Source of the DNA: Clostridium sp. HBUAS56010
GTDB taxonomy: Bacteria; Bacillota; Clostridia; Lachnospirales; Lachnospiraceae
Reading direction: 5' to 3'
Assembly: GCF_007115105.1 (NCBI RefSeq)
Contig: NZ_SULJ01000009.1
Location: 62,001-126,000 of the forward strand
DNA: 64,000 nt
The notes beneath the pieces were generated by a model that ran no database searches, had not been told where the DNA came from, and was given only the letters and a program-made list of their open reading frames with translations. Each line of letters starts with the position of its first letter. The first letter of the stretch is position 1. Shown one piece after another: positions 1 to 10,460 of this stretch. The position numbers and the translations under genes were made by a program.

Positions 1-2531
1 TTCTTATAAATGGAAATATCACCTTTGAGATACAGTTTTTTGCTATTTTCAACAACAGCAATTCCTATCTCCTGCAATTCTTTTTGAAGTTTAGAAACGA
101 GTGCTTTTTTCTCCTCACTCTCTTTTTGAAGTTTTTCTATTCTTTCTTCCGTCTCAGAAAGAACTTTTACCCATTCCATAACCTCCCCTTCTCTGGGATA
201 ATTACTATATTCTTCATTGAGCTTTTGGATAGCTTTATTATTCTCTTCCAGCATTTTCTTTGTCTCAGCCAGTATGGAAGCATACTGGTTCACTTCCGCC
301 TCCAGCTGGGCAACCTTGTCCAGACGATAATGTTCTCTGGTTCCTGCACCAATATATCTGGCCTTATAATCATAAGAAATGGTTCCCGTTAAAAGTCCAA
401 GACCGAACCGCCCTTCTCCATCAATCCAGGTCTGTCCCTCTTCACCTGATGTTACAGCTTCCAGCACAGATGCCAGCTCCTGATGAAATATAATGTCATC
501 AATCTCATCAGAAACTTCTAAAAGCTTTGATATACTTTTTTCTACTTTAGCTGCATCTCCAAATATATAAGTGTCCTTCATCCCATTTCGGGGCGAAAGA
601 ACCTTCTCCTCATAATTCGTCGGAACAATCACTGCATCAAGGAGACCCATACAGTATAAGGCCTCTTCCAGACGGTTTCTTTTATCCGGCTCAAGATCCT
701 GTGCAAATTCCACCATTTTATAAAACGGATAATAAGGAATGTGATTTTTCTCAAGCCACATACGGTTGGCAATAACACCTTCTTCTTTTTCCGGTTCCGG
801 ATCTTTTCTGGTTTTCCACTCCTCCAGCTCACGCTCTTTTTTCTTATACTCTTCTTCCTGCAGCCTGCATCGATGATCCAGTTCAATACCTTTTCTCTGC
901 AATATGGCAAGAACCATATCCTTCTGTTTGCGAAGCATTTCTCTGGTCTCTAAGGGATCAGTATTCTTATCATATGACCGGACACAGCTGGTATAATACT
1001 GCTCCTCCTCTTCTGAACAGCACAATACGGTATTGTTCCTGCTCCACCGGTAAAATGCCTCTTCCCACTCACTTTTGGCTTGACGGCATTGCTCCTCCTG
1101 ATTCTTTTTTATAAGCTCATATTTATCCTTTTCCTGATGGCATTTTTCGAGCTGGACCAAAAGTTCCTCCTGCTTGTCCTCAACCTTTTGCCTCTTTTCC
1201 AATATATCTATTCCAAGATCTATGTCACATCGAATCTTTCCCATCTGCTCCCTAAGAGTACGAAAGGAATAAGGTTCTCCCAGACCTTTTTCAAGTTCAT
1301 CTGCCATAAATCCATGCTCATCAAAGGATAATACCTCCAGTCCCTGTTCCATCTCTTCGAGCTTTTGTGAAATATCTGCTTTGTGCGTATCCAGACTTCC
1401 AGTCTGCTCTTTCAAGGCGTGATAAAGCTCTGTTTCTTTCTCCTTTTTCTCAGACAGGCTCTTTTCTTTTTCTTCATAATCCTTGCTCGCCACCGCAAGC
1501 CTCTGCTCTGCCTCCAGCTTCTGCTCCATAAGCCGGGAAATATCGCTTTTATCGAGCGTCTCCTTTTTCTGCTGCAAGATCTTCTCTTCAATCTTCAGTT
1601 TTTCTTCTTTGTCAATTTCTTCCTTGTGAAGGTTGTCACACTCCTCCAGTTCCTTTTGGGTACGAACATATTCATTCCCGTTTTCTTTATACTGGCGATG
1701 TGCTTTTTTGTAACGGTCCGCTTTCTCATACAGCAAGGCATTATTATACTGCTGATAGACCTCGTTGATTCTGTCCGCCGCTTTTTTACTGTTTTCAAGT
1801 TCTCCTAGCCTGGTCTTTAAATTGTCCATATTTTCTATTGCTTCCGACATGGGGCGGAGGTCTTCATCAGAAAGAGGGGGAAGGGCACTGCTTAAAATCT
1901 CATTTAATACAGTGGGTTTAAAGTCCTTGGACAACTTGGGCGTACGGAGCTGTATGAGTAAATCAACCAGTTCCTTATATTCCTCCACGTTTTCATAGCC
2001 GAACAGAGTGTCATTGACCAGTTTCATATAATCATTCTGTCCTTCTACTACCTGTCCGCCTTCTCCCAACCGGTTTATCAATTCAATTTTACTGAGTGTG
2101 ATTTTATTTTTTAATTCTCTGTATAGAAAAAAATCACGTCCAACCCGTCGTCCATCCCGTATAACAAAATGCCAGGAATCCAGCTTCTTATTTTTCTTTG
2201 CGCAAAGGCCAATTCCAATCGTGATATAAGCATCACTATCCTTTCGCTTAAATTCCATATAAAGATAACCGGTACGTTCCTCTCTTCCGTCATTCTCCTC
2301 AAGAAGGTAATTCTCAAGCTTTCTCGCTCTTGTCCCAAATGGGTCCAGACGTTCTGCCGCTTTATTGCCATCCAAAAGCAGGGGGATAAAGCTCTGCATG
2401 GTAACAGACTTTCCCGATCCGTTTGCTCCTCTAAGAAGCAGTCTTCCATCCCTAAAGTGAAACTCTTCATCGTCATAATACCAGAAATCTATTAGTCCAA
2501 TTCGGTTAATCACCCATTTACTGGTCTGCAT
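1..2531 (-). CDS. jetC: Wadjet SMC-like ATPase JetC (partial, C-terminus off the left edge)
   Basis: This is the MukB/SMC-like ATPase of a Wadjet anti-plasmid system (TIGR02680-like by overall look). The reading frame starts at an ATG (2531) preceded by GGAGG, overlaps the end of jetB by 14 bases, and stays open to base 1, so about 843 residues are visible; I checked the frame for stops over roughly the first 2 kb. A Walker A motif GANGSGKS lies at residues 35-42, close to the N-terminus as expected for an SMC head. Most of the rest is highly charged Glu/Lys/Gln-rich sequence typical of long antiparallel coiled coils. In characterised Wadjet systems JetABC forms a condensin-like complex that extrudes plasmid DNA for JetD to cut. 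The C-terminal head half (signature and Walker B) and jetD are not in view. Assignment rests on gene order plus sequence character and is quite secure. Confidence 0.88.
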   Translation of the reverse strand, partial: MQTSKWVINRIGLIDFWYYDDEEFHFRDGRLLLRGANGSGKSVTMQSFIPLLLDGNKAAERLDPFGTRARKLENYLLEENDGREERTGYLYMEFKRKDSDAYITIGIGLCAKKNKKLDSWHFVIRDGRRVGRDFFLYRELKNKITLSKIELINRLGEGGQVVEGQNDYMKLVNDTLFGYENVEEYKELVDLLIQLRTPKLSKDFKPTVLNEILSSALPPLSDEDLRPMSEAIENMDNLKTRLGELENSKKAADRINEVYQQYNNALLYEKADRYKKAHRQYKENGNEYVRTQKELEECDNLHKEEIDKEEKLKIEEKILQQKKETLDKSDISRLMEQKLEAEQRLAVASKDYEEKEKSLSEKKEKETELYHALKEQTGSLDTHKADISQKLEEMEQGLEVLSFDEHGFMADELEKGLGEPYSFRTLREQMGKIRCDIDLGIDILEKRQKVEDKQEELLVQLEKCHQEKDKYELIKKNQEEQCRQAKSEWEEAFYRWSRNNTVLCCSEEEEQYYTSCVRSYDKNTDPLETREMLRKQKDMVLAILQRKGIELDHRCRLQEEEYKKKERELEEWKTRKDPEPEKEEGVIANRMWLEKNHIPYYPFYKMVEFAQDLEPDKRNRLEEALYCMGLLDAVIVPTNYEEKVLSPRNGMKDTYIFGDAAKVEKSISKLLEVSDEIDDIIFHQELASVLEAVTSGEEGQTWIDGEGRFGLGLLTGTISYDYKARYIGAGTREHYRLDKVAQLEAEVNQYASILAETKKMLEENNKAIQKLNEEYSNYPREGEVMEWVKVLSETEERIEKLQKESEEKKALVSKLQKELQEIGIAVVENSKKLYLKGDISIYK

Positions 2532-3681
2532 ATTCACCCTCCGCTTCTTTTTTTTGCTCCAGATAACGTTTTGGATATCGCCCCATTATTTTTCCTGCAA
2601 CGGGCATGACTTCAGCTTCCTCTGTTACATCATCAATCCTTAAAAAGTCCAGAGATTCCAACTCATCAGTCAGCTGCTGTACAAATTCCATATCCGGCAT
2701 TTCTCTTAGAATCTTTGAAAATCCTTCTCCATATTTCCGCTTTGTTTCCAGAATGATTTCTCTTAATTTTATTACAGGAACAATAATTCGTTCGTTTAAT
2801 TCAAGCTGTAGCTCTCCTACCTCTTCGCGCCTTTTTATTTCTCCATGAAACAGTAAAACTGCATCTGACAAGCTGTTCCTTGCTGGAAAAACCTTCCCAA
2901 GGTCTCCGTTCTCACCAAGAACCAGATACGCACTTGATTTATAAACCTGAAGCGAGGCATCAAGAAGCTCCTCCATATCATTTTCAATTACGCTTCTGTA
3001 ATTCTTCACATAATTAAAATCCTCGTCCTGCTCCTTTTCCCGATACATGCCAATGGAAAGCAAAAGCTTTCTATAGACTCTCTGCCTGCGTATCACACCT
3101 CGTTCTTCATTCATATCAAGCCATTCACTCTGGAAAAAATCTGCTACGGTATGATAGCTGCCAATATCCTTTGTAAAGGTTCTAGCAAAATATTTTGATA
3201 ACCCGGTATTCTCATATAGAGCCTCGGCATCAATGCTTGTGATAAAGCTTTCCCCGCTACCGTCATTAACCAGAAACAAATCATTTTTTATACAGTACTT
3301 CATCACTCTGACAAGTTTCTGACGATTTGCATAGACCGTCCATGCCATCTGTCCCTGCGGATAGCTTGCAGCAATATACTCCGTCAGCTGTGACAATACA
3401 AACTGCTCCTCCGCCTCTTTATCTTCCAGGAACATAAGTATTACACAAAATAGAGCATAATCCGACGGATCCTTAAATTCCTGTATCCCCATCCAGGGAA
3501 GCGCTTCTCCCGGAACTTTCTCAAGCTTTACAAGACTGCTGTTGCTGATAATACGGTATCCCAGCTTTTCCACCAGAAACGTTTTGATGGTTCCAATCTG
3601 ATCCTTCGCTCTATAATAAAGATCTCTGTCCCTAAATTTTGATATCCAGCGTTCATTCATCAACTCTTCCAATATATTCAT
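2518..3681 (-). CDS. jetB: Wadjet subunit JetB (TIGR02678-like)
   Basis: The 387-residue soluble protein has the size and character of the TIGR02678 family, the MukE/KITE-like subunit JetB of Wadjet. It opens with a short helix followed by a Tyr-Arg-rich segment (YYRAKDQ near residue 23), as in the family. It is mainly helical and shows no enzyme motif, in keeping with a structural winged-helix subunit that bridges the kleisin (JetA) and the ATPase heads (JetC). The start overlaps the jetA stop by four bases (ATGA) and its stop overlaps the jetC start, so the three genes are translationally coupled. I recognise it from family memory plus position between jetA and jetC; no alignment was possible. 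Confidence 0.87.
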   Translation of the reverse strand: MNILEELMNERWISKFRDRDLYYRAKDQIGTIKTFLVEKLGYRIISNSSLVKLEKVPGEALPWMGIQEFKDPSDYALFCVILMFLEDKEAEEQFVLSQLTEYIAASYPQGQMAWTVYANRQKLVRVMKYCIKNDLFLVNDGSGESFITSIDAEALYENTGLSKYFARTFTKDIGSYHTVADFFQSEWLDMNEERGVIRRQRVYRKLLLSIGMYREKEQDEDFNYVKNYRSVIENDMEELLDASLQVYKSSAYLVLGENGDLGKVFPARNSLSDAVLLFHGEIKRREEVGELQLELNERIIVPVIKLREIILETKRKYGEGFSKILREMPDMEFVQQLTDELESLDFLRIDDVTEEAEVMPVAGKIMGRYPKRYLEQKKEAEGEYADQ

Positions 3682-5162
3682 GTGTCAGCCTCCTCAAACT
3701 GAAGCACAAAGGACGGCATTTCAAAGATCCCATCCTCACATTCCACAAAGCATCTCTCTTTTGTATCAGGGTTTACCACCCTGTAAACTCTTCCATCTTC
3801 CGTCTTGCCTGCCCCATTTCCCTCTAATGCTCTGGCAAGCCATCTAAGAAGAGTACTCCTTGCACTTTTTTTAAGGACTGGTAATTTAGCAAAGTCAATA
3901 GCACCATGATCTAGGAATCCCTCCATCATCAGCTGCTCCTGTTTCTGCAGTGCAATGGCTTCTCTCCTGGCTTTCTCCTTTTCTTCCCCAAATTCCCTTA
4001 TTATACTGCGTTCCGTTTTCTCTCTGTAAGCTCTTATTCTTGGAGTAACTTCTATTACACAGGGAGGTTCCTCATAGACGCCTGCATTAATACTGTCTGT
4101 TGTGCGCGCCAGCTCTCCTTTTAAGTGCATAGGTCTTTCCACACCAAATACCACTGCAGACAGGCAATGGGCCTGTCTCAAATCTGAGCAGGCAAGAAAT
4201 GTCTCACACAGCTTACGGTATTCTTCTTTTCGATTGGCACCGCTGGTAAATTGTTCGCTGATCTGAGTGGCATACCTGGTAATCTTTCGGATGCTTTCAT
4301 TTGTCATATCAAAGAGCCTGGAAGCTTCACTTGGTACCCCTGCACTTTCTGCAAACCACTCTTTCATGCTCTGAAAGCGCCCTCTCCCCTTTTCATAAAG
4401 CTCCTCAAAGTTTAATTCCAGATCAAGCCTTGGTATCGACATCTCATATTCCACCACTTTTAAAATAATCTGCTCCAACTCCTCCTCTGTAACCCGTCTT
4501 ATTATGCCTTCTATAATTCCAACATTGAGCTGCAGCCCCTTAACAAAGGACCGCAGGTAATCAATCAGCTTGTCTTTATACAGAATAAACTCAGCAGTCT
4601 TCATCAGTTCTTCCGCTTTGGCACTGTTTAAATCTCTCATATAATCCTGGTAATTTTGATTTAGCCTGATGAAATCATTATTCAGATCATTCCACCAGCT
4701 ATATACCGTCAGCGCCGGTTTATCTGCTATTCCGTTTAATTTTTCCAACTCCCGTCTGATCTTCTCAAGAAGGGTAGGTTCCAATGAAGCTCCTTCTACA
4801 AACAGCTTTTCCAGCCGAATTGTCATACGCTCGATCTCAACGGTATATTCTGAAAGCTGATATCTGTACTGGCGGCTCTTAAATGCCTCAATGGAAGTTA
4901 CTCTTTTTGTATCCTGCATGGTCAGCAGATTTCCCCAGTTCACCAAAGCATCCATATCCTGTCGGCACTGCTCCATGGTGTAGTCTGCAAATTCATCATG
5001 AGTACATAATTCCCGATGGACCTCATCCTGTTCCATCCAGTATTTAATTTTTTCATATTGCATATAAAAAAAGCGAAGAATGACACGATACCGTCTGGCA
5101 TTCTCCGCTGTTAGATATGAAGTTTCTTTGATTGGCTTAAGTAATTTATCTGTTAATTGCAT
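3678..5162 (-). CDS. jetA: Wadjet subunit JetA (TIGR02677-like)
   Basis: The 494-residue protein resembles TIGR02677 proteins, the MukF/kleisin-like JetA of Wadjet. The N-terminal region carries the family-like YRVILRFFY segment near residue 25, followed by a winged-helix-like region and long helical stretches. In the known system JetA links the JetC heads and recruits JetB. It is the first gene of the operon: the ATG has an AAGGAG site seven bases upstream, and a strong promoter (TTGAAA, 17 bp, TATAAT) lies just in front. The end overlaps jetB. Codon use and composition resemble ordinary chromosomal genes, less AT-rich than the glycan genes to its right. Confidence 0.87.
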   Translation of the reverse strand: MQLTDKLLKPIKETSYLTAENARRYRVILRFFYMQYEKIKYWMEQDEVHRELCTHDEFADYTMEQCRQDMDALVNWGNLLTMQDTKRVTSIEAFKSRQYRYQLSEYTVEIERMTIRLEKLFVEGASLEPTLLEKIRRELEKLNGIADKPALTVYSWWNDLNNDFIRLNQNYQDYMRDLNSAKAEELMKTAEFILYKDKLIDYLRSFVKGLQLNVGIIEGIIRRVTEEELEQIILKVVEYEMSIPRLDLELNFEELYEKGRGRFQSMKEWFAESAGVPSEASRLFDMTNESIRKITRYATQISEQFTSGANRKEEYRKLCETFLACSDLRQAHCLSAVVFGVERPMHLKGELARTTDSINAGVYEEPPCVIEVTPRIRAYREKTERSIIREFGEEKEKARREAIALQKQEQLMMEGFLDHGAIDFAKLPVLKKSARSTLLRWLARALEGNGAGKTEDGRVYRVVNPDTKERCFVECEDGIFEMPSFVLQFEEADT

Positions 5163-5194
5163 TATAATACTCCTTACCGGACTTTTATAATATG

Positions 5195-5223
5195 ATTATA
5201 ATGGAGTATTTATGAAATTTCAA
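5195..5223 (-). promoter_or_regulatory. Promoter of the jet operon
   Basis: On the minus strand TTGAAA (5223-5218) and TATAAT (5200-5195) are separated by exactly 17 bases, 33 bases before the jetA ATG. This is a near-consensus sigma-A promoter. Confidence 0.75.
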
Positions 5224-5260
5224 TATTAAATTAACAGTTCTTGTTGACCACATAAATTAG

Positions 5261-5428
5261 TTTGATTTCTATGAGTATTACGGTGTAAAAGTGCAACCGT
5301 TTCAAAAAAACAGTGCACTTCTGGCTGAGAGCTGGTTTCCATCTGAACAATTTCAATGTCAGGCAAATAGCCTGTTCGGTGACACTGTGCCAGAACAGAT
5401 GAATGACATTGTGCAAAATCAGCAATAA
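5261..5428 (+). pseudogene. Orphan C-terminal coding remnant, function unknown
   Basis: The 321-base gap between jetA and the phosphohexomutase contains a plus-strand frame of 55 codons ending in TAA at 5426-5428, with no start codon or ribosome site at its 5' end and a TAG just before it. The predicted peptide has ordinary protein-like composition (for example VQPFQKN and AESWFPSEQF) and GC content above the flanking AT-rich spacers. It looks like the tail of a lost gene whose front was removed, possibly when the neighbouring glycan cluster or Wadjet operon was inserted. I do not recognise the family. The opposite strand is also open over much of it, so the coding claim is tentative. Confidence 0.35.
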
Positions 5429-5483
5429 CTGCTGTCCCCTAACTGACTATATATATTGTGATTATTAATAATTTTTTAACCCT

Positions 5484-7166
5484 CTAATCAAATATCTGTT
5501 TGAAATCTTGCTCCATAATATTCTCTAATCTCTCAGCATCCTCCCGATTCTCTGCACTAACGGAAAGATATAATTTCATTTTGGGTTCTGTTCCAGACGG
5601 TCTTATAACAACAGAAGCATCTCCCTCTAACAAATACTTTAACACATCAGATTTAGGAAGATTATTAATACCACACTGATAATCTTTTACTTCAATAACA
5701 GTTCTTGTTCCTATTTTCTCCAATGGAGATTGTCTTAATTTATGCATAATTGCCTGCATTTTCTGAAACCCTTCTGCACCTTCAAAAGTATAACTGTGTA
5801 ACGTATTTAAACAATAACCGTACTTTTTATATAAACCAGTTAACACATCTATCAGACTAAGCCCTTGAGTTTTATAATAAGCAAACATTTCGCATATCAT
5901 TAAAGAGCCAACTACTGCATCTTTATCACGTACATATCCGCCAGTTAAATAACCATAGCTTTCCTCAAACCCCAAGATAAAACTTTCTTCTTGGCCATTT
6001 GCTTCCAAACGACCTATCTGCTCTCCAATAAACTTAAAGCCTGTCAGTACATCAATTACCCTCACTCCATAATCCTGGGCAATTTTACCTGCCATATCAA
6101 TAGTAACAATGGTTTTCACCAGTACAGGATCTTCGGGCATTTTTCCAGTTGCAATCCTGCGCTTGCAGATATAATCCAAAAGAAGCATGCCTACCTCGTT
6201 ACCACTTAAAAGTACATACTCTCCCTTATTAAGTACGGCTATACCCACCCGATCACAATCAGGGTCTGTAGCAAGTAATAAATCACTTCCCAATTTCTTT
6301 GCTTCCCTTAATCCCAGCTCCAAGGCTTCTTTCATTTCAGGATTGGGATAAGGACAGGTCGGAAAATTCCCATCTGGATTTTCCTGTTCTGGAACTACCG
6401 CTATATTTGTAAAACCATTTTCTTTTAATACTCTCGTCACGCACTTTAATCCCGAACCATTTAGCGGTGTGTAGACAATGGATACACCCTTGTTTATTTC
6501 TTCCCCACACAATGCTTGTCCGGAAACTGCATCTAAAAATGCTACTACTACTTCTTCTTCAATATAAGATATCATTCCATTTAACAGAGCCTCCTCGAAA
6601 GTAATACTGTTAACATCATTAAAGATATCCAACTTTTCTATTTCACTCAAAATAGAGGAAGCTGCTTCCGTAGTAATCTGACACCCATCACTCCCGTATA
6701 CTTTATAACCGTTATATTTTGATGGATTATGACTGGCAGTAATTACAATTCCTCCCGCACATTTTAAATATCTAACAGCAAACGATAAAGAAGGTGTTGG
6801 CATAAGCTCCTGATATATATATACATGTATTCCATTTGCTGCAAATACTTCTGCTGCCTTTTTCGCAAATACATCAGACTTTATCCGACTATCATAAGCA
6901 ATCGCTACAGAAGGAGAATCCATCTGCTTTTTTAAATAATTGCTATACCCCTGGGTGGCTTTTGCTACAGTATAAATATTCATGCGATTCGTACCCACAC
7001 CAATAATTCCTCTTAAACCTCCGGTGCCAAATTCAAGTTCTCTGTAAAAACAATCAAAGATTTCGCTTTCATTCTGTTCGATACTATCCAGCTCTTTCAT
7101 CAAATCAACATCCGCTAATTTATGATTTCTCCATTGATTCCATTTTCTATTTATCTTTTCTTCCAT
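5484..7166 (-). CDS. Phosphomannomutase/phosphoglucomutase
   Basis: This 560-residue alpha-D-phosphohexomutase converts hexose 6-phosphate to hexose 1-phosphate in the cytoplasm. The phosphoserine loop TASHNP is at residues 143-148 (Ser145). The metal loop DPDCDRVG, the sugar-specificity loop GFEESYG and the phosphate-binding RPSGTEPK near the C-terminus are all present, so it should be active. Its length fits the long PgcA/ManB-type group. As the last gene after manC, gmd and rmd, it most plausibly supplies mannose 1-phosphate for GDP-mannose, though such enzymes often also act on glucose phosphates and sequence alone does not decide. The start has an AAGGAGAATTT-type site. The 93-base gap to rmd is longer than other spacings in the set. 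Confidence 0.9.
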   Translation of the reverse strand: MEEKINRKWNQWRNHKLADVDLMKELDSIEQNESEIFDCFYRELEFGTGGLRGIIGVGTNRMNIYTVAKATQGYSNYLKKQMDSPSVAIAYDSRIKSDVFAKKAAEVFAANGIHVYIYQELMPTPSLSFAVRYLKCAGGIVITASHNPSKYNGYKVYGSDGCQITTEAASSILSEIEKLDIFNDVNSITFEEALLNGMISYIEEEVVVAFLDAVSGQALCGEEINKGVSIVYTPLNGSGLKCVTRVLKENGFTNIAVVPEQENPDGNFPTCPYPNPEMKEALELGLREAKKLGSDLLLATDPDCDRVGIAVLNKGEYVLLSGNEVGMLLLDYICKRRIATGKMPEDPVLVKTIVTIDMAGKIAQDYGVRVIDVLTGFKFIGEQIGRLEANGQEESFILGFEESYGYLTGGYVRDKDAVVGSLMICEMFAYYKTQGLSLIDVLTGLYKKYGYCLNTLHSYTFEGAEGFQKMQAIMHKLRQSPLEKIGTRTVIEVKDYQCGINNLPKSDVLKYLLEGDASVVIRPSGTEPKMKLYLSVSAENREDAERLENIMEQDFKQIFD

Positions 7167-7259
7167 GTTATTTTGTAAATTCTCCTTTTCCGTAATGTAA
7201 CAAAACCAGTCTTGTAAACCAATAGATTAATACTTACATATTTAAAAAATTCATATTTA

Positions 7260-8204
7260 CTAATTCAAATTTTTCCTCCAATATTGTAACGTTTCTATTA
7301 ATGTTGTATCTAACGCAATATTGGGAGACCAGCCAGTGCAATCTTCAAGCTTTGTTATGTCAGCTTCTATTATTGGGACATCAATCGGGCGGAGCTTATC
7401 AGGATCTATCTCTACAGAGACAGAAACCTTAGAAAGAGAGATTATTTTATTTAGAATGTCTCTAATGGATACAGACTGTCCAGATCCAATGTTATAGACT
7501 TCTCCTGGTGTTCCTTTTTCAATAAGCAATACATATGCTCTGACGACATCTCTAACATCAGTAAAATCCCTTTGGGCCTCCAAATTTCCAACCCTAAGAA
7601 TCGGATCACGAATTCCTTTCTCAATTTCCACTATTTGTTTGCAGAAATCTGGTACTACAAATACCGGAATTTGATTCGGACCAATATGATTAAACGCCCT
7701 AACCATCATAACATTCATTGCATATGCCTTTGCATAAATACTGCCTATCATATTCTGGCAAGCCTTTGTTACTGCATAAATATTTCCTGGTCTTAATGTA
7801 TTATCCTCACCAATTGGGATTTCACCATTTTTCACATGTCCATATTCCTCTCCCGATCCAATAAGAAGGATTGATGGTTTATAGTCCAGTTTTCTTATAC
7901 AATCGAGGACATTCAGAACTCCTTTAATATTTACATCCACTGTCAGCCCTGGTTTTTCCCAGGATAACGCAACAGAGCTTTGTGCCGCCAGATGAAAAAT
8001 ATAATCTGGTCTAACTTCTGTAATTAAAGCTTCCACCTCTTCGTAATTCAAAATATTCAGATCCCGAATCTCTATCTCACTGTTATCAATTTCCTCATGC
8101 TTCATCTTCGTAACTGTAATAGACCATATGCAGTTTTTCTGTATATGGTCTATTAAATAGTTTCCTACGAAGCCTGCCGCACCTATAATTAATGCCTTCT
8201 TCAT
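7260..8204 (-). CDS. rmd: GDP-4-dehydro-6-deoxy-D-mannose reductase
   Basis: A 314-residue extended short-chain dehydrogenase. The N-terminal Rossmann motif GAAGFVG (residues 8-14), the catalytic YAVTK and the substrate-side NHIGPNQ segment are visible. The overall pattern (VVPDFCKQI, RDFTDVRDVVRAY) matches Rmd, which reduces the 4-keto intermediate made by Gmd to GDP-D-rhamnose. The alternative, an Fcl-type epimerase/reductase giving GDP-L-fucose, fits less well, and UDP-sugar epimerases are a further possibility. It sits 17 bases after gmd in a compact manC-gmd-rmd set, which supports GDP-D-rhamnose as the product. Confidence 0.82.
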   Translation of the reverse strand: MKKALIIGAAGFVGNYLIDHIQKNCIWSITVTKMKHEEIDNSEIEIRDLNILNYEEVEALITEVRPDYIFHLAAQSSVALSWEKPGLTVDVNIKGVLNVLDCIRKLDYKPSILLIGSGEEYGHVKNGEIPIGEDNTLRPGNIYAVTKACQNMIGSIYAKAYAMNVMMVRAFNHIGPNQIPVFVVPDFCKQIVEIEKGIRDPILRVGNLEAQRDFTDVRDVVRAYVLLIEKGTPGEVYNIGSGQSVSIRDILNKIISLSKVSVSVEIDPDKLRPIDVPIIEADITKLEDCTGWSPNIALDTTLIETLQYWRKNLN

Positions 8205-8221
8205 AGTACTCTCCTCTGTAT

Positions 8222-9268
<1,047 letters not shown>

Positions 9269-9275
9269 TTAGTGT

Positions 9276-10346
9276 TTATACATATTCTTCCCTGTTACAG
9301 ATTTTCAGATTCTCAAGAATCTTTTTTATATCACTTGCATGATCTTTGGCACAAATTAATGTAGCATCTTCCGTATCTACTACAATCATGTCCTCCAAAC
9401 CCACAGTCGCTATCAGCTTATTTTCACCCTGAATAATACAGTTGTGAGTATTTACTGTAATAATATTTCCATTTACCACATTACCAAACTCATTGGTCTT
9501 TTTTATTCGCTCCACCGCAAGCCATGATCCCACATCATCCCAGCCAAATGTTCCTGGAAGAATATAGATATTCTCTGCTTTTTCCATAATACCATAATCA
9601 ATGGATTGGGATTGAATTGCATGAAATTCTTTTTCCAAAACGGTCTCTTCCGTCTCTGTTCCTATAACTGCCTGAATTCTTTTCAGAGCACTGTAGGTAT
9701 CTGGCATGTACTTTTCCATATTTTTTAATATAGAGGATACTTTCCATATAAACATACCACTGTTCCACAGATATTCTTCTGAAGACAAATACTCTTTTGC
9801 CACTTCCAAACTCGGTTTTTCTACAAACCGATCCACTTTATATGATCGTCCCTCAGTGACCTGCGGATCAAATTTAATATATCCATATCCTGTCTCTGGG
9901 TAGTCTGGAGCAATACCAATTGTAACCAAATTATCATCCTTTTCAGCTACATTACTGGCATCTTGCAATGTCCGGATAAACATTTTATTGAATTTAATTA
10001 AATGATCTGACGGAAATACAAACATCATAGCATCGTTATACTTTTGTGCTATATGCATGGCCCCAAGCCCGATGCATGGAGCCGTGTTTCGTCCCACTGG
10101 TTCACAAAGGACGTTTTGTGCCGGGAGTCCAGGAAGTTGTTTTAAAACCAAATCTTTATAATCTTTGTTAGTAGAAACGTATACATCTTCCAGGTTTACC
10201 AATGAGGATATCCTTTCGACAGTTAACTGGATCATTGTTTTTCCGTCATCTGTCAGAGATAAAAACTGTTTTGGCATATTTTTACGACTTTTAGGCCAAA
10301 AACGTTCTCCTCGACCGCCAGCCATTATAAGTGCTGTTGTGTTCAT
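9276..10346 (-). CDS. manC: Mannose-1-phosphate guanylyltransferase
   Basis: A 356-residue nucleotidyltransferase that makes GDP-mannose from GTP and mannose 1-phosphate. The signature GGRGERFWP (residues 10-18) and the PKQFLSL segment that follows are clear, and FVEKP and the WNSGMF motif are in place. It is the short monofunctional type without the C-terminal phosphomannose isomerase domain, and no manA is seen in the window, so fructose-6-phosphate isomerisation must come from elsewhere. It is the first gene of the GDP-D-rhamnose operon, with an AGAAGGAG ribosome site and a good promoter upstream. Confidence 0.93.
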   Translation of the reverse strand: MNTTALIMAGGRGERFWPKSRKNMPKQFLSLTDDGKTMIQLTVERISSLVNLEDVYVSTNKDYKDLVLKQLPGLPAQNVLCEPVGRNTAPCIGLGAMHIAQKYNDAMMFVFPSDHLIKFNKMFIRTLQDASNVAEKDDNLVTIGIAPDYPETGYGYIKFDPQVTEGRSYKVDRFVEKPSLEVAKEYLSSEEYLWNSGMFIWKVSSILKNMEKYMPDTYSALKRIQAVIGTETEETVLEKEFHAIQSQSIDYGIMEKAENIYILPGTFGWDDVGSWLAVERIKKTNEFGNVVNGNIITVNTHNCIIQGENKLIATVGLEDMIVVDTEDATLICAKDHASDIKKILENLKICNREEYV

Positions 10347-10382
10347 GTAAGATTTCTCCTTCTATGAATAATCTATAAAAAT

Positions 10383-10411
10383 ATAGTACTATATGCTTAT
10401 ACCAAAAGCAA
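10383..10411 (-). promoter_or_regulatory. Promoter of manC-gmd-rmd-phosphohexomutase
   Basis: Minus-strand TTGCTT (10411-10406) and TACTAT (10388-10383) have a 17-base spacer and end 36 bases before the manC ATG. It separates this sugar-nucleotide operon from the decayed ugd upstream. Confidence 0.6.
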
Positions 10412-10460
10412 ATTATAATTTTCTTAAAGAACAGATAAAATTGATACACTTCTTTTCGGC

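Noticed and set aside
629-2476. Several short minus-strand frames (629-910, 1595-1798, 2111-2476) that might suggest a broken gene
   Set aside because: They lie in other frames inside jetC. The true jetC frame starts at 2531 and stays open through the window edge, so the gene is partial, not broken.
5231-5425. Minus-strand 64-codon frame in the jetA spacer
   Set aside because: No ribosome site and unlikely amino-acid composition; the opposite-strand remnant is more protein-like.
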